From Bradyrhizobium guangdongense (GTDB lineage: Bacteria > Pseudomonadota > Alphaproteobacteria > Rhizobiales > Xanthobacteraceae): a DNA stretch of 64,000 nucleotides. The translations under genes were made by a program, and so were the position numbers. The notes under the pieces were generated by a model, which made no database searches, was not told where the DNA came from, and saw only the letters and a list, made by a program, of their open reading frames with translations. Location: assembly GCF_004114975.1 (NCBI RefSeq), contig NZ_CP030051.1, positions 1,860,001-1,924,000 on the forward strand. Direction: 5' to 3'. This document shows, piece after piece, positions 26,863-35,618 of the stretch (positions are counted from its first letter, which is position 1; each line of letters starts with the position of its first letter).

Positions 26863-28524
26863 ATGACCATCCGAAACACCCGCACCGGGGGCCAGATCCT
26901 GATCGATCAGCTCGTTGCCCAGGGCGTCGAGCGTGTCACCTGCGTGCCGGGCGAGAGCTATCTGGCGGCGCTGGACGCGCTGCATGACAGCCCGATCGAC
27001 GTCGTGATCTGCCGCGCCGAGGGCGGCGCCGCGATGATGGCCGAGGCTTATGGAAAGCTCACGGGACGGCCTGGAATCTGCTTCGTCACCCGGGGCCCCG
27101 GCGCCACCAATGCCAGCCATGGCGTCCACATCGCGATGCAGGATTCGACCCCGATGATCCTGTTCGTCGGCCAGGTCGACACCGGCATGCGCGAGCGCGA
27201 GGCGTTCCAGGAGCTTGACTACAAGGCCGTGTTCGGCTCGATGGCGAAATGGGCGGTCGAGATCGATCGTCCCGATCGCATTCCCGAGCTGGTCGCGCGC
27301 GCCTTCCGCGTCGCCATGCAGGGTCGCCCCGGTCCCGTGGTGATCGCGTTGCCGGAGAACATGCTGACCGAGACCGCAGCTGTGGCCGACGCCATGCGCA
27401 TCGAGCCGGCGGCGAGCTGGCCGGCGCCTGCCGATATCGAGCGCGTCGGTGCGATGCTGGCCAGCGCCAAGGCGCCGCTCGTCATCCTCGGCGGCTCGCG
27501 CTGGACCGACGATGCCACCAGGAGCATCGCGCGTTTTGCCGAGCGCTTCGACCTGCCGGTCGCCACCTCGTTCCGCCGGGCCTCGCTGATCGACGCCGAT
27601 CATTCGCATTATGCCGGCGATCTCGGCATCGGGCCGAGCCCTGGCCTGAAGGCGCGGATCGAGGGCGCCGATGTGATCCTGCTCATCGGTGGCCGCATGT
27701 CGGAGATGCCGTCCTCGTCCTACACGCTGTTCGACATTCCCTCGCCGAAGCAGAAGCTGATCCACGTGCATCCGGGCTCGGAAGAGCTCGGCCGCGTCTA
27801 CCAGCCGGAGCTTGCGATCCAGGCGACGCCGGCCGCGTTCGCCGCCGCGGTCGAGACGCTGAAGCCTTCGGGCGCCGTGGCCTGGAAGGGCGAGGCCGCC
27901 AAGGCGCATGCCGATTACCTCGCCTGGACCGAGAAGGCGCGCGAGCTGCCGGGTTCGTTCCAGTACGGCCAGGTCATGACCTGGCTGCGCGATCGGCTGC
28001 CGAAGGATGCGATCGTCTGCAACGGCGCCGGCAATTATGCCGGCTGGATTCATCGCCACCACCGCTTCCACAGCTTTGCCTCGCAGCTCGCGCCGACCTC
28101 GGGCTCGATGGGCTATGGCGTGCCGGCGGGCGTGCTGGCGAAGCGGCAGTTTCCGGATCGCGTCGTGGTGGCTTTTGCCGGCGACGGCTGCTTCCTGATG
28201 AACGGCCAGGAATTCGCGACCGCCGTGCAATACGACGCGCCGCTGATCGTCATCGTCGTCGACAATTCGCAATACGGCACCATCCGCATGCATCAGGAGC
28301 GCGATTATCCCGGCCGCGTGGTCGGCACGCAGCTGAAGAATCCTGATTTTGCGATGTACGCTAAGGCGTTCGGCGGCCATGGCGAGCGCGTCGAGCGCAC
28401 CGAGGAATTCGCGCCGGCGTTCGAGCGCGCGCTCGCCTCCGGCAAGCCGTCGATCCTCCACTGCATCATCGATCCCAGGGCGATCTCGGTCGGCAAGGAT
28501 TTTACGCCGGCGGCGAAGGCGTAA
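26863..28524 (+). CDS. Thiamine-diphosphate-dependent enzyme, acetolactate synthase-like
   Basis: The ATG at 26863 is preceded by GGGAG, giving 553 residues. Domain order is N-terminal pyrimidine-binding (1-170, catalytic Glu in CRAEGGAAMMAEAYG), central (190-330), and C-terminal pyrophosphate-binding (370-540) with GDGCFLMNGQEF and the closing DNSQYG. It has the general form of IlvB but there is no small subunit nearby. With a D-amino-acid dehydrogenase-like gene three bases downstream, a 2-oxo-acid decarboxylase or carboligase is likely. The substrate is not known. Confidence 0.85.
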   Translation: MTIRNTRTGGQILIDQLVAQGVERVTCVPGESYLAALDALHDSPIDVVICRAEGGAAMMAEAYGKLTGRPGICFVTRGPGATNASHGVHIAMQDSTPMILFVGQVDTGMREREAFQELDYKAVFGSMAKWAVEIDRPDRIPELVARAFRVAMQGRPGPVVIALPENMLTETAAVADAMRIEPAASWPAPADIERVGAMLASAKAPLVILGGSRWTDDATRSIARFAERFDLPVATSFRRASLIDADHSHYAGDLGIGPSPGLKARIEGADVILLIGGRMSEMPSSSYTLFDIPSPKQKLIHVHPGSEELGRVYQPELAIQATPAAFAAAVETLKPSGAVAWKGEAAKAHADYLAWTEKARELPGSFQYGQVMTWLRDRLPKDAIVCNGAGNYAGWIHRHHRFHSFASQLAPTSGSMGYGVPAGVLAKRQFPDRVVVAFAGDGCFLMNGQEFATAVQYDAPLIVIVVDNSQYGTIRMHQERDYPGRVVGTQLKNPDFAMYAKAFGGHGERVERTEEFAPAFERALASGKPSILHCIIDPRAISVGKDFTPAAKA

Positions 28525-28527
28525 GCG

Positions 28528-29793
28528 ATGCCTACAGGCCGCCACGTCGCGATCATCGGAGCCGGCGCGGTCGGCGTGATCAGCGCCATCGAGGCGCTGC
28601 GCGAGGGGCATCGCGTCACGCTGATCGATGCGGGCGAACCCGGTGGCGAGCAGGCGGCGAGCTACGGCAATGCCGGCTGGCTGTCGTCGCATTCGGTGAT
28701 CCCGCCGGCGGAGCCGGGCGTCTGGAAGAAGGTGCCGGGCTATCTGATGGATCCGCTCGGCCCGCTCGCGATCCGCTGGTCGTATTTGCCGAAAGCGCTG
28801 CCCTGGCTGATCAAGTACCTGCGCTCGGGCTGGACCGCGGCGCGAGTCGAGAAGACCGCGTTCGCGCTACGCGATCTGCTCAAGGACGCGCCGCTGTTGC
28901 ATCGCAGGCTCGCGGAAGAGGCCGGCGTGCCCGAGCTGATCGAGCGCAACGGCGTGATGCACGTGTTCACCTCGCGCGGCAATTTCGACAACGATCTCGG
29001 CTGGCGCCTGCGCAGGAAGGTCGGCGTCGAATGGCTGGAGCTTTCCGCCGACGAAATGCGCCAGCGCGAGCCGGAGCTGCATCCGCGCTACACTTTCGGC
29101 GTGGTGGTGGAGGAGGCCGGACGCTGCCGCGATCCCGGCGCTTATGTCACAGCGCTCGCCCGGCATGCGCTGGCGAACGGCGCCGAGCTCGTGCGTGCCA
29201 GGGCGACGGGCCTCAAGCTCTCCGGCGACAAGCTGGTCGCCGTCCTCACCGAGACCGGCGAGATCGCTTGCGATGCCGCGGTGATCGCCGCCGGCGCGCA
29301 TTCGAAGCAGCTCACGTCTTCGGTCGGCGATCCCCTGCCGCTCGAGACCGAGCGCGGCTATCACGTCATGATCGAGAACCCTGAAACAGGTCCGCGCAGC
29401 TCGATGATGGCCTCGGACGCCAAGATGGTGGTGAACTGGACCGACAAGGGCCTGCGCGCCGCCGGCACGGTGGAGATCGCGGGTCTCGAAGCCGCGCCGA
29501 ACTGGAAGCGCGCCGAGATCCTGCGCAACCATCTGCTCGGCATGTTCCCGAAATTGCCGAAGGACATTCCGGCCTCGCGCGTCAAGACATGGTTCGGGCA
29601 TCGGCCGAGCATGCCGGACGGTCGTCCCTGCATCGGCTATGCGCGCGCCTCGCGCGACATCGTCTATGCTTTCGGCCACGGCCATGTCGGCCTGGTCGGC
29701 TCGGCCCGCACCGGCCGCCTCGTCGCGCAGCTGTTGAGCGGCAAGGAGCCTGAGATTCCGCTCGCGCCGTTTTCGCCCAACCGCTTCTTCTGA
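28528..29793 (+). CDS. FAD-dependent D-amino-acid dehydrogenase (DadA-like)
   Basis: 421 residues. The dinucleotide fold IIGAGAVGVISAIEAL is at the N terminus (~7-22), followed by EPGGEQAASYGNAGWLSSHS, the FAD-contacting loop of the DadA family, and a C-terminal FGHGHVGLVGSARTG FAD motif near 385. DadA oxidises D-amino acids to 2-oxo acids, passing electrons to the membrane chain. It starts three bases after the thiamine enzyme and ends nine before the racemase, so the three form one unit. Confidence 0.88.
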   Translation: MPTGRHVAIIGAGAVGVISAIEALREGHRVTLIDAGEPGGEQAASYGNAGWLSSHSVIPPAEPGVWKKVPGYLMDPLGPLAIRWSYLPKALPWLIKYLRSGWTAARVEKTAFALRDLLKDAPLLHRRLAEEAGVPELIERNGVMHVFTSRGNFDNDLGWRLRRKVGVEWLELSADEMRQREPELHPRYTFGVVVEEAGRCRDPGAYVTALARHALANGAELVRARATGLKLSGDKLVAVLTETGEIACDAAVIAAGAHSKQLTSSVGDPLPLETERGYHVMIENPETGPRSSMMASDAKMVVNWTDKGLRAAGTVEIAGLEAAPNWKRAEILRNHLLGMFPKLPKDIPASRVKTWFGHRPSMPDGRPCIGYARASRDIVYAFGHGHVGLVGSARTGRLVAQLLSGKEPEIPLAPFSPNRFF

Positions 29794-29802
29794 GGTCGCG
29801 CC

Positions 29803-30546
29803 ATGACTTACGCAGCCAACTCGACCTCCCGCATCGCCCGCGGCGGCAAGGCCATCTACGGCGCGCCGCTCGGCATCCTGATGCTGGAAGCGCGCTTTCC
29901 CCGCATCCAAGGCGACATGGGCAACGGCACGACCTGGCCGTTTCCGGTGCTCTATCGCGTGGTGAGCGGCGCCTCGCCGGAGAAGGTGGTGTTGAAGGGC
30001 GCGGCCGGGCTGCTGCCCGACTTCATCGACGCGGCGAGGGATCTGGTGCGGCTCGGGGCCGAAGCGATCACCACCAATTGCGGCTTTCTCTCGCTGTTCC
30101 AGAAGGAGATCGCGGCCGCCGTCGGCGTTCCCGTTGCGACCTCATCGCTGATGCAGGTGCCGTGGGTGCAGGCGACTTTGCCGCCAGGCAAGCGCGTCGG
30201 TCTCGTCACCGTATCAGGCTCGACCCTGACGCCGGCCCATCTCGAAGGCGCCGGCGTGCCGCTCGATACACCTGTGGTCGGCACCGAGCACGGCAAGGAA
30301 TTCTTCCGCGTCCTGATCAAGGCCGAGAAGGAGGACATGGACATCGCGCAGGCGGAGCGCGACGTGGTCGAGGCGGGCAAGGAGCTCGTCGCCAAAAACC
30401 CCGACGTCGGCGCTATCGTGCTCGAATGCACCAACATGCCGCCCTACGCGGCGGCGCTGCAGGCCGAGGTCGGCCTGCCGGTCTACGACATCTATTCCAT
30501 GATCACCTGGTTTCATGCCGGACTGCGCCCGCGCGTGTTCGCCTGA
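29803..30546 (+). CDS. Aspartate/glutamate/hydantoin racemase-family protein
   Basis: 247 residues in two alpha/beta lobes. The two catalytic cysteines of cofactor-independent racemases are visible: Cys93 in ITTNCGF and Cys209 in VLECTNMPPYA. The start has the strand GILMLEARFPRIQGDMGNG, typical of an unassigned subgroup of this superfamily. It could supply D-amino acid to the dehydrogenase upstream, but the family also contains maleate isomerase and arylmalonate decarboxylase. It is the last gene of the three-gene unit and is followed by a GntR regulator. Confidence 0.82.
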   Translation: MTYAANSTSRIARGGKAIYGAPLGILMLEARFPRIQGDMGNGTTWPFPVLYRVVSGASPEKVVLKGAAGLLPDFIDAARDLVRLGAEAITTNCGFLSLFQKEIAAAVGVPVATSSLMQVPWVQATLPPGKRVGLVTVSGSTLTPAHLEGAGVPLDTPVVGTEHGKEFFRVLIKAEKEDMDIAQAERDVVEAGKELVAKNPDVGAIVLECTNMPPYAAALQAEVGLPVYDIYSMITWFHAGLRPRVFA

Positions 30547-30642
30547 TTTGCGGCTGTCGCGCAGCGCTTTACAACCTCTGCTTTCGTCTGAATTGCAATC
30601 GTTGCCGCGGGCCCGGTATATTTGCGCCGTGTTCGGGCATGA

Positions 30643-31356
30643 ATGCAGCTGATGATGAGCAACGTGGAACTGGCTTCCGATAGTATCGTCGATCGCGTCT
30701 ATGAGCAGCTCAAGGCGATGGCCGTGAGCTACGAGTTCAAGCCGGGTGAGCGGCTCAACGAGGGCGAGCTGGCAAAGCGCCTCGGCGTCAGCCGTACGCC
30801 GCTGCGCGAGGCGCTCAACCGTCTCAACACCGAAGGTTTCCTGCGCTTCGCGCCGGGCAAGGGCTTCTTCTGCCGCGAGCTCGACGCGCACGAGATCTTC
30901 GATCTCTACGAGCTGCGCAAATCGATCGAGGTCGCCTCGGTCCGCCTCGCCGTCAAGCGCGCCAGGGACGAGGACATCGATGCGCTCTTGAAATTCCTCG
31001 AAGCCACCGGCCCCGATCCCGGCGAGCGTTCCTCGATCGAGCTGGTCGAGCTGGACGAGACCTTCCACGAGCGGCTGATGGCGATGTCAGACAATGCCGA
31101 GATGCTGCGCGTCCTGCGCAACGTCAACGCCCGCATCCGCTTCGTACGCTGGATCGACATGGACAGCATCAACCGCTCCAAGACGCAAGCCGAGCACCGG
31201 GCCGTCGTCGAAGGCCTGAAGGCGCGGGACGAAGAGGCTTGCGTGTCGGTGCTCGAGAAGCACATCGACCGCCGCCTCGATCGGATCACGTCGGCGATCA
31301 AGGAAGGCTACGCGCAGATCTACATGCCGGCCGCGGCGCGAACGGCGGCGAATTGA
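30643..31356 (+). CDS. GntR-family regulator, FCD subfamily
   Basis: 237 residues. The winged helix spans ~12-80 (ELAKRLGVSRTPLREALNRLN with the wing FAPGKGFFCRELD) and a helical FCD ligand domain ~90-215, with ELDETFHERL and the closing EHRAVVEGLKARDEE. Three ATGs (30643, 30652, 30655) compete as the start. It lies 96 bases downstream of the racemase gene in the same direction, and by position is the likely controller of the thiamine enzyme-dehydrogenase-racemase unit. Confidence 0.88.
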   Translation: MQLMMSNVELASDSIVDRVYEQLKAMAVSYEFKPGERLNEGELAKRLGVSRTPLREALNRLNTEGFLRFAPGKGFFCRELDAHEIFDLYELRKSIEVASVRLAVKRARDEDIDALLKFLEATGPDPGERSSIELVELDETFHERLMAMSDNAEMLRVLRNVNARIRFVRWIDMDSINRSKTQAEHRAVVEGLKARDEEACVSVLEKHIDRRLDRITSAIKEGYAQIYMPAAARTAAN

Positions 31357-31399
31357 CGTCCGGCAGGGCGTCCATGTTGTGAGACGGCCGGTTGGCCCC

Positions 31400-32194
31400 T
31401 CACTCCGCCGCCGCCGTCATCCCGTAACCCAGCCGCTTCGAAATGCCGCCCGCACATTCCCGCAAGGCATGAGCGATCGGGCTGTCCCAGTGCGCGTCGA
31501 AAGTGCCTTCCGGTCCCATCGCGGTGATGACCAGCGCGACATGGCCGGAATGGTCGAACACGGGGGCGGAGAATGCGTTGACGCCGGGCAGGGGATCGCC
31601 GAGGGCGCGGGCGAGGCCATGCTTGCGGACCTCGGTGAGCATCTCGGCGACCTTGGCGCCTTTCACCGCGCGCTTCGGATTGTAGCCGACGCCCTGGCGA
31701 TCGAGCCCGCTCTCGAGCGCGGCACTGATGGTCTGCTCCGGCAGGAACGCCGCGAAGGCGCGTCCCGTCGCGGTCTCCAGCAACGCCATCACCGAGCCCG
31801 GTCGCATCACGATGTGGACAGGCTGGGCCGGCTCTTCGATCTGCACCACGGTCGGGCCATGCGTGCCCCACACCGCAAGCGAGACCGCATGCCCGATCTG
31901 GCTCGCGAGCGCGGCGATCTTCGGCCGCGCGATGCGGACGCCCGAGAGACGACGCAGGCTGATCAGGCCGAGCTCGAGCGCCAGCGCGCCGATTTCGTAG
32001 CGGCCGGTGGTCTCGTCTTGCTCGATCAGGCCGATGCGGGAGAAGCTGGCGAGATAAGGATGGGCCTTGGCCGGCGTCATGCCGGCCTCGCGGGCGAGAT
32101 CGCGCAGCATCATCGGCTCGCCGCATCTGGCGAGCGCGCGGAGCAATTCTCCGCCGACCTCGATCGACTGAATGCCGCGGCTTTCTCGCTTCAT
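31400..32194 (-). CDS. IclR-family transcriptional regulator
   Basis: 264 residues. The N-terminal winged helix (~8-70: GIQSIEVGGELLRALARCGE, then the recognition helix REAGMTPAKAHPYLASFSR) is typical of IclR. It is followed by the GAF-like effector domain, with LPGVNAFSAPVFDHSGHVAL near 203-222. IclR proteins usually sense aromatic or short-chain acids and regulate adjacent catabolic genes. The flavoprotein and solute-binding protein genes on the same strand, upstream of it, are the probable targets. Confidence 0.9.
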   Translation of the reverse strand: MKRESRGIQSIEVGGELLRALARCGEPMMLRDLAREAGMTPAKAHPYLASFSRIGLIEQDETTGRYEIGALALELGLISLRRLSGVRIARPKIAALASQIGHAVSLAVWGTHGPTVVQIEEPAQPVHIVMRPGSVMALLETATGRAFAAFLPEQTISAALESGLDRQGVGYNPKRAVKGAKVAEMLTEVRKHGLARALGDPLPGVNAFSAPVFDHSGHVALVITAMGPEGTFDAHWDSPIAHALRECAGGISKRLGYGMTAAAE

Positions 32195-32292
32195 GCGCCT
32201 CCGATGCGCCTGAGTTCTCGTTTGAGCATGCTCTTTTCGGAAAACCGCTGCACACTTTGCGCTAACGCGGCCCTTCGGGTCCGGATCATGCT

Positions 32293-34026
32293 TTACGCCG
32301 CGTCGCGCTTGGCGGCGCTGTCGGCGAGATGACGGCCGGCAATGTAGCCGAAGGTCAGCGCCGGCCCAAGCGTGATACCGGCGCCCGGATAATTGCCGCC
32401 CATGATGCTCGCCATGTCGTTACCGGCGGCATAGAGCCCGGGAATCACCCGGCCCTCGGCGTCGAGCGCCCGGGCGTTCTCGTCGGTGACGATGCCGGCA
32501 TAGGTGCCGAGATCGCCGATCATCATCTTGATGGCGTAGAATGGACCACGCTCGATCGGCGCAACGCAGGGGTTGGGGCCGTGCAGCGCGTCGCCTTGAT
32601 AGCGATTATAGGCTTTGGAGCCCTTGCCGAAGGCCGCGTCTTGGCCCAGCGGTGCGGTCGCATTGAATTGCCTGACGGTTTCGGTGAACGCTTTCGCGTC
32701 GATGCCGGCCTTTGCCGCCAGGGCCTCCAGCGTGTCGCCGCGCATGAGATAACCGGTATTGAGGTGATGACCCAGCGGCATCGGGAAGGGCGGCACGCAG
32801 CCGAGACCGTATTTCCGGAGCGTCTTGTGATCGCAAACGAGGTAGGCCGCGATCTCCTCGCCCGGCTTGGCCGCTTTGATCATGGCTTGGACGAAGTCGT
32901 GATAGGAATTGCCTTCGTTCGCAAAACGCTTGCCGTCGCGCATCACAGCGATCACGCCCGGTTTGGCGCGGTCGATGAAATGCGGCATCACGCCCTTCGA
33001 GCCGTCCTTGCGCGTGGTCAGCGAGACCGGCACCCAAGCTGCTGCGTTCGGCAGCCGATCCTCGACATGTCCGCCCGCGTTCTCGGCGAGGCGCAAGCCG
33101 TCGCCGGTATTGCCGGTCGGCCCAGGCGAATAATGCTCCTGGCCGGTCGGCGCGTGCGGGAACATCTTCTTGCGCCGTTCGACATCATGCGGGAAGCCGC
33201 CGCAGGCGAGCACGACGCCTTGCCGTGCCCGGACACGGACGTCGCGCCCCTCGCGCGAGACGATCGCGCCGGTGACCGCGCCGTTCTCCACCGTGAGCTC
33301 GCGCACCGGCGAGGACAGCCACATCGGGATCTTCAGATCCTGGGCGGACTTGGCGAGGCGACCGGCGAGGGCATTGCCGTTGGTGAGCGTCATGCCGCGG
33401 CCGTAGCGAAGCACGTCCATCAAATGCCGCGACAAGCGCTTGGCGACGTACACCGCCGACGTCAACGACTTCGTCACGCGCATGAAGTGGATGATCTCCT
33501 TGCCGGAGCCCAGCATCATGCCGAACACGGTGAGCTCGGGCAGCGGCATGCCGAGCACCTTGATCTGATCGCCGAGCTCGCGACCGTCGAACGGGCGCGT
33601 CACCATGGAGCGGCCGCCCTGCGCGCCGCCGGGCGCTTCGGCATGGTAATCCGGAAACACCAGCGGCATGTCGAAGCGGAGCGCGGTCTTGGTGTTGAAG
33701 AAGTCGACCGCTTCGGGGCCTGCGGACAGAAACGCATCGACGCGCGCGGCGTCGAAATTGTTGCCGGCCTCGTGCCGCAGATAGGTGCGGGCCTGCTCCG
33801 GTGTTTCCTGGATGCCATAGGCCTTCGCCAGCGAGGTGCCGGGAATCCACAGCCAGCCGCCGGAACGGGCGGTGGTGCCGCCGAACCGCGGTTCCTTCTC
33901 GACAACAAGCACGTCGAGGCCGCGATATCTCGCAGTGATCGCGGCCGACATGCCGGAGCAGCCAGATCCGGCGACGAGCACGTCGCATTCGTAAGTTTCA
34001 ATTGCGCTCTGCTCGCTGCCGGTCAT
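32293..34026 (-). CDS. FAD-dependent dehydrogenase, 3-ketosteroid delta1-dehydrogenase/fumarate reductase family
   Basis: 577 residues. The N-terminal FAD fold is CDVLVAGSGCSGMSAAITAR (~14-33), then GGTTARSGGWLWIPG, the family's flavin loop. The C-terminal FAD motif GLYAAGNDMASIMGGNYPGA leads into GITLGPALTFGYIAGRHLA. This combination matches ketosteroid dehydrogenase-like and other KstD/FrdA-type proteins, but the active Tyr of true KstD cannot be placed by eye, so the steroid role is not claimed. It is nine bases from the ABC solute-binding protein gene upstream. Confidence 0.83.
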   Translation of the reverse strand: MTGSEQSAIETYECDVLVAGSGCSGMSAAITARYRGLDVLVVEKEPRFGGTTARSGGWLWIPGTSLAKAYGIQETPEQARTYLRHEAGNNFDAARVDAFLSAGPEAVDFFNTKTALRFDMPLVFPDYHAEAPGGAQGGRSMVTRPFDGRELGDQIKVLGMPLPELTVFGMMLGSGKEIIHFMRVTKSLTSAVYVAKRLSRHLMDVLRYGRGMTLTNGNALAGRLAKSAQDLKIPMWLSSPVRELTVENGAVTGAIVSREGRDVRVRARQGVVLACGGFPHDVERRKKMFPHAPTGQEHYSPGPTGNTGDGLRLAENAGGHVEDRLPNAAAWVPVSLTTRKDGSKGVMPHFIDRAKPGVIAVMRDGKRFANEGNSYHDFVQAMIKAAKPGEEIAAYLVCDHKTLRKYGLGCVPPFPMPLGHHLNTGYLMRGDTLEALAAKAGIDAKAFTETVRQFNATAPLGQDAAFGKGSKAYNRYQGDALHGPNPCVAPIERGPFYAIKMMIGDLGTYAGIVTDENARALDAEGRVIPGLYAAGNDMASIMGGNYPGAGITLGPALTFGYIAGRHLADSAAKRDAA

Positions 34027-34034
34027 GTCTCACC

Positions 34035-35249
34035 TCACTTCTTCAGGAGTGGGCATTTGGATTCGGAGACCGGGCGGAAGGCGTCCTCGCCTTTCACCGT
34101 CTTGATGATCTCCAGATAGTCCCAGGGCTCCTTGGACTGCTCGGGCGTCTTGACCTTGGCCAGGTACATGTCGCGGATGACGCGGCCGTCCTCGCGCAAC
34201 TTGCCGCCATGGACGAACGTATCCTCGATCGGCAGCTCGCGCATCTTCGCCATCACCTTGGCCGGATCGTCGGTGCCGGCGGCCTTGATGGCCTTGAGAT
34301 AATGCAGCACCGAGCCGTAGACACCGGTGTGGATCATGGTCGGCATCACGTTGGTGCGTGCGAAGAATTTCTTCGACCAGGCACGGGTTGCCTCGTCCAT
34401 GTTCCAGTAGGAGGCCGTGGTCATGTAGGTGCCCTGCGCGGCCTTCAGGCCGATGGCGTGCACGTCAGTATCGAACATCAGGAGGCCGACGAGCTTCTGG
34501 CCGCCCTGGACCAGGCCGAACTCGCCGGACTGCTTGATGGCGTTGTCGGTGTCCTGGCCGGCATTGGCGAAGGCGACGACGTCGGCTTTCGAGCTCTGCG
34601 CCTGCAGCGCGAAAGAGGAGAAGTCGGCAGTGTTGGTCGGATGCTTGACGCCGCCGAGCACCTTGCCGCCCATCTCGTTGATGAAGCGCGTGGCGTCCTT
34701 CTCGAGTTGCTGGCCGAAGGCATAGTCCGCCGTGATGAAGTACCAGGACTTGCCGCCTTCCTTGATTACGGCCGAGGCCGTCACCTTCGACAGCGCGTAG
34801 GTGTCGTAGGTGAAGTGCACGGTGTTCGGGCTGCACAGCTCGTCGGTCAGCGAGCTGGCGCCGGGGCCGGAGAGCAGGGCGATCTTGTTGCGCTCGCGCA
34901 CCATGTTGTGCACGGCGATCGCAATGCCGGAATTGGGGATGTCGACGACGGCGTCGACCTTGCCGTTGTCGAACCAGCCGCGCACGATATTGACACCGAC
35001 GTCGGTCTTCATCTGATGGTCGGCGCTGATGATCTCGATCGGCTTGCCGAGCACGGTCGGCCCGAACTCTTCCACCGCCATCTTGGCGGCCTCGACAGAG
35101 CCCGGCCCGGAATTGTCGCGACCCCAGCTCGACAGATCCGTCAGCACGCCGATCCGCACCACGTCGTCGGAGACTTGCGCGGTGGCGGCCGTGGTCACGG
35201 CAGCTGAAGTCATGGCCGCGAGCATGGCGCAGGCCAAAAGCCCTCTCAT
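34035..35249 (-). CDS. ABC transporter solute-binding protein, branched-chain amino acid (LivJ) type
   Basis: The ATG at 35249 has GAGGGA upstream, giving 404 residues with a signal peptide (cleavage after ATAQ at about 25). It has the type I periplasmic-binding fold start DDVVRIGVLTDLSSWGRDNSG, with GWFDNGKVDAVVDIPNSGIA in the hinge region. Rhizobial members bind amino acids, aromatic acids or urea-like solutes. No permease or ATPase genes are near, so it must share a transporter encoded elsewhere. It probably forms an operon with the flavoprotein. Confidence 0.88.
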   Translation of the reverse strand: MRGLLACAMLAAMTSAAVTTAATAQVSDDVVRIGVLTDLSSWGRDNSGPGSVEAAKMAVEEFGPTVLGKPIEIISADHQMKTDVGVNIVRGWFDNGKVDAVVDIPNSGIAIAVHNMVRERNKIALLSGPGASSLTDELCSPNTVHFTYDTYALSKVTASAVIKEGGKSWYFITADYAFGQQLEKDATRFINEMGGKVLGGVKHPTNTADFSSFALQAQSSKADVVAFANAGQDTDNAIKQSGEFGLVQGGQKLVGLLMFDTDVHAIGLKAAQGTYMTTASYWNMDEATRAWSKKFFARTNVMPTMIHTGVYGSVLHYLKAIKAAGTDDPAKVMAKMRELPIEDTFVHGGKLREDGRVIRDMYLAKVKTPEQSKEPWDYLEIIKTVKGEDAFRPVSESKCPLLKK

Positions 35250-35618
35250 CGTCGTTCCCTCTTCTTTGGGCCGCTTGGATGCGGCCGGTTGTTCTGAGGC
35301 TAAGTTAGATAATAGCAAATTAGTTTGTCAATGACGAAGAGCGGCTAGCTGGGCTTCCATGGCTGCCGCGAGGACTTGCGGAGAGGGGTGCACTGTTGTC
35401 TCAACAGCCGTCATTGCGAGCGAAGCGATGCAACCCAGACTGTTTTCGCGGAGACATCCTGGATTGCTTCGTCGCAAGAGCTCCTGGCAATGACGGGCGT
35501 TGTGAGAGAAGCGACGGGAAAATCTCGCACGGTGATCTCGGCGGCATGCAACACTCTCGCAAGTTGCAACCTTTATTGCGATTGGCCATGATGCCCCCTG
35601 GAATAAGGGGCGGATGAC
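35250..35618. promoter_or_regulatory. Divergent intergenic region with AT-rich operator-like sites and a palindromic repeat (family C)
   Basis: Close to the solute-binding protein start is an AT-rich island with two small palindromes, CTAA-G-TTAG (35300-35308) and CAAA-TTAG-TTTG (35316-35327), plausible sites for the IclR protein. Further right, 35409-35495 is an imperfect inverted repeat with ends CGTCATTG and CAATGACG and an inner GATGCAACCC/GGATTGCTTCG pairing, a well-known repeat type of Bradyrhizobium. No gene is seen. Confidence 0.55.

Noticed and set aside
26704..28692. 662-codon open frame opposite the thiamine enzyme gene
   Set aside because: Mirror of a clearly real gene; no domain, and Arg/His/Asp-rich.
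32329..34119. 596-codon open frame opposite the flavoprotein gene
   Set aside because: Shadow of the dehydrogenase; no start signal and no plausible protein features.
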